Source of the DNA: Sphingomonas sp. HF-S4
GTDB lineage: Bacteria > Pseudomonadota > Alphaproteobacteria > Sphingomonadales > Sphingomonadaceae
NCBI RefSeq assembly: GCF_032911445.1
Contig: NZ_JAWJEJ010000001.1
Span: 2,108,001 to 2,172,000 of the forward strand
Direction of reading: 5' to 3'
Length of the DNA: 64,000 bases
Positions 62,894 to 64,000 of this stretch are shown piece by piece. The position numbers and the translations under genes are program-made. Positions within the stretch are counted from its first letter, which is position 1. Each line of letters opens with the position of its first letter. The notes beneath the pieces were generated by a model. It worked only from the letters and a program-made list of their open reading frames with translations, did no database searches and was not told where the DNA came from.

Positions 62894-63799
62894 TCAGAGC
62901 AGCCCCTGCTCGCGATACCAGGCAGCCGTCGCCGCAAGCCCGGCTGGCGTCTTCACTTGCGGCGTCCATAGATCGGCCGGCGGGCGGCGCGCGGCGTCGA
63001 TCACCCAGTCCTCGTGGCAGAAATAGGCGACCCGGTCGGGCGTGAGCTTGGCGCGCTTGCCGCGGACCAGCCGATCGAGATGCGCGCCGGCCATCATCAG
63101 CGGGCGCGGGAGCGCGATCGGCGCGACGCGCTTGCCGACCGCGGTGCCGATCGCGAGGCCGAATTCCTTATGGCTCCAACCGCTCTCGCGGCCGTCGTCG
63201 CAGTCATAGCTGCGTCCGCCATTGCCGCCGGCCGCCAGCGCAAGCAGCAGCCGGCCGAGATCGCCAACCTCGATCACCGACAGCCGCCCGCCAGGCGGGA
63301 GCAACGCGAGACCCTTGCGGGCGAGCTTGAACAGCTCGAGCATCTCGAGGTCGCCGGGACCGTAGATCGCCGGCGGACGTACCACCGCGGTATCGAGCAA
63401 CGATTCGTCGACCAGCCGCTCGGCCTCGGCCTTGGACCAGCCATAAGCCGACATGCCCGGTTCGCGCGCGGCGAGCGACGACACATGGACGAAGTGGCGG
63501 ACTTGCGCCTGCTCGGCGGCGGCGAGCATGTTCCGGGTGCCCTCGATGTTGCCGGCGGCGAAACCGGCGCGATCGGGTGCGTTCACCACCCCGGCGACGT
63601 GGATCACTGCGTCGGCACCTGCGCAGAGCTGCGCGAGCGCGTCGGTGGCTTGGAGATCGCCCGCGATCCAGTCGATGCGCTCGCGCGCGGCCTGCTCGCG
63701 GCGCGTGAGCGCGCGGACTTGGTGTCCCGCCGCGGTGGCGAGCGCGATGAGGCGCGAGCCGACGAAGCCGGTGCCGCCGGTGATGGCGAGGACTGCCAT
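62894..63799 (-). CDS. NAD-dependent epimerase/dehydratase (extended SDR)
   Basis: 301 residues. The Rossmann start ITGGTGFVGSRLIALA, VIHVAGVVNAPDRAGF, the catalytic motif YGWSKAEAERLV, and PPAIYGPGDLEMLELFKLA are typical of SDR epimerases acting on nucleotide sugars or NDUFA9-like proteins. Substrate unknown. Confidence 0.87.
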   Translation of the reverse strand: MAVLAITGGTGFVGSRLIALATAAGHQVRALTRREQAARERIDWIAGDLQATDALAQLCAGADAVIHVAGVVNAPDRAGFAAGNIEGTRNMLAAAEQAQVRHFVHVSSLAAREPGMSAYGWSKAEAERLVDESLLDTAVVRPPAIYGPGDLEMLELFKLARKGLALLPPGGRLSVIEVGDLGRLLLALAAGGNGGRSYDCDDGRESGWSHKEFGLAIGTAVGKRVAPIALPRPLMMAGAHLDRLVRGKRAKLTPDRVAYFCHEDWVIDAARRPPADLWTPQVKTPAGLAATAAWYREQGLL

Positions 63800-63864
63800 G
63801 CTAACGCCCCTCCACGTCAGGGACGGGGTCTGTCCGTCTCACAGAGACTCCGGCCTGGGGCACT

Positions 63865-63901
63865 GCCCCTCCCCAACCCCTCCCCTGAAGGGGAGGGGCT
63901 T
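63865..63901. repeat. GC-rich intergenic palindrome
   Basis: CCCCTCCCCTGAAGGGGAGGGG forms a strong hairpin between the epimerase and proB. It resembles the other G/C-run palindromes of the window. Confidence 0.65.
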
Positions 63902-63928
63902 GATTGCCTCTACGCATCCCCATGCTCC

Positions 63929-64000
63929 TCACAGCAGCGCCATATGGCTGCGGTGGACCAGCGCCGAGCGCGGCGCGTAGCCGAGGATCTCCGCCTGCGC
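63929..64000 (-). CDS. proB: Glutamate 5-kinase, C-terminal end only (5' part outside the window)
   Basis: The last 23 codons on the minus strand end with ILGYAPRSALVHRSHMALL, matching the C-terminal part of the PUA domain of ProB (family pattern ILGY...VHRDNM). The stop is at 63931-63929. The call rests on this short segment only. Confidence 0.68.
   Translation of the reverse strand, partial: AQAEILGYAPRSALVHRSHMALL

Noticed and set aside
62805..63026. 73-residue plus-strand frame before the epimerase stop
   Set aside because: It lies in repeat-containing intergenic DNA and the antisense of the epimerase gene, and has no ribosome site or motif.

Overview
The window is GC-rich, tightly packed chromosomal DNA that reads like a Sphingomonas-type alphaproteobacterium (Sphingomonadaceae). 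The evidence is the sphingomonad-style TonB receptor, the recurring intergenic palindromes (the type that yields spurious 'STSSGQT' or 'FDKLRANG' peptides when translated), frequent GTG and TTG starts with strong Shine-Dalgarno sequences, and many 1-8 bp gene overlaps. No rRNA, tRNA, IS element or CRISPR array was seen.

Layout. 0-5 kb: the end of pyrB and a catalytically degenerate dihydroorotase homologue, then a minus-strand ParA/ribbon-helix-helix/TPR-SPOR cluster. 5-9.7 kb: Sel1-SPOR protein, MipA/OmpV porin-like protein, VOC protein, serB and miaA. 9.8-13.2 kb: ilvB-ilvN-ilvC. 13.4-23 kb: YceI, a TonB-dependent receptor, a folE-SDR-folB pterin cluster, an MDR oxidoreductase, leuA with a downstream P-loop protein, and a BLUF blue-light sensor. 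23-33 kb: small stress-type proteins (DUF2945, SWIB), an ECF sigma/membrane protein/hydrolase operon, a HI0933-type flavoprotein, a chemoreceptor without a periplasmic domain, a DEAD-box helicase and DUF188.

33-59.5 kb is the accessory heart of the window: a complete non-flagellar type III secretion system (T3SS). One minus-strand operon (49023 to 38266) encodes lytic transglycosylase-SctV-SctC-SctD-SctF(candidate)-SctI-SctJ-SctK-SctL-SctN-SctO-SctP, in the C-D-F-I-J-K-L and N-O-P order of the Ysc family. The divergent plus-strand operon (49509 to 54057) encodes SctU-FliO-like-SctQ-SctR-SctS-SctT and ends with a small LuxR-type regulator. FliO is normally flagellar-specific, so its presence is unusual. 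Candidate substrates flank the apparatus: a calpain-like cysteine protease, a class 3 lipase, a LysM-amidase-lysozyme, and three small or medium proteins with Ser/Thr-rich, non-Sec N-termini. A low-GC toxin/immunity-like pair lies further out at 33.1-34.4 kb.

A 15-bp palindrome, TAATC-N5-GATTA, lies in front of several of these cargo-type genes and was not seen by eye in the housekeeping parts of the window. It occurs at 36143 (between the divergent protease and lipase genes), 54062 (TAATC-N5-GACTA), 55885 and 57657 (TAAGC-N5-GATTA). The simplest model is a T3SS regulon whose cargo promoters are read by a dedicated factor, possibly the LuxR-type protein encoded at the end of the export-apparatus operon.

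59.4-64 kb returns to ordinary genes: an FkbH-like HAD-IIIC protein, a COG2509-type flavoprotein, an NAD-dependent epimerase and the last 23 codons of proB.
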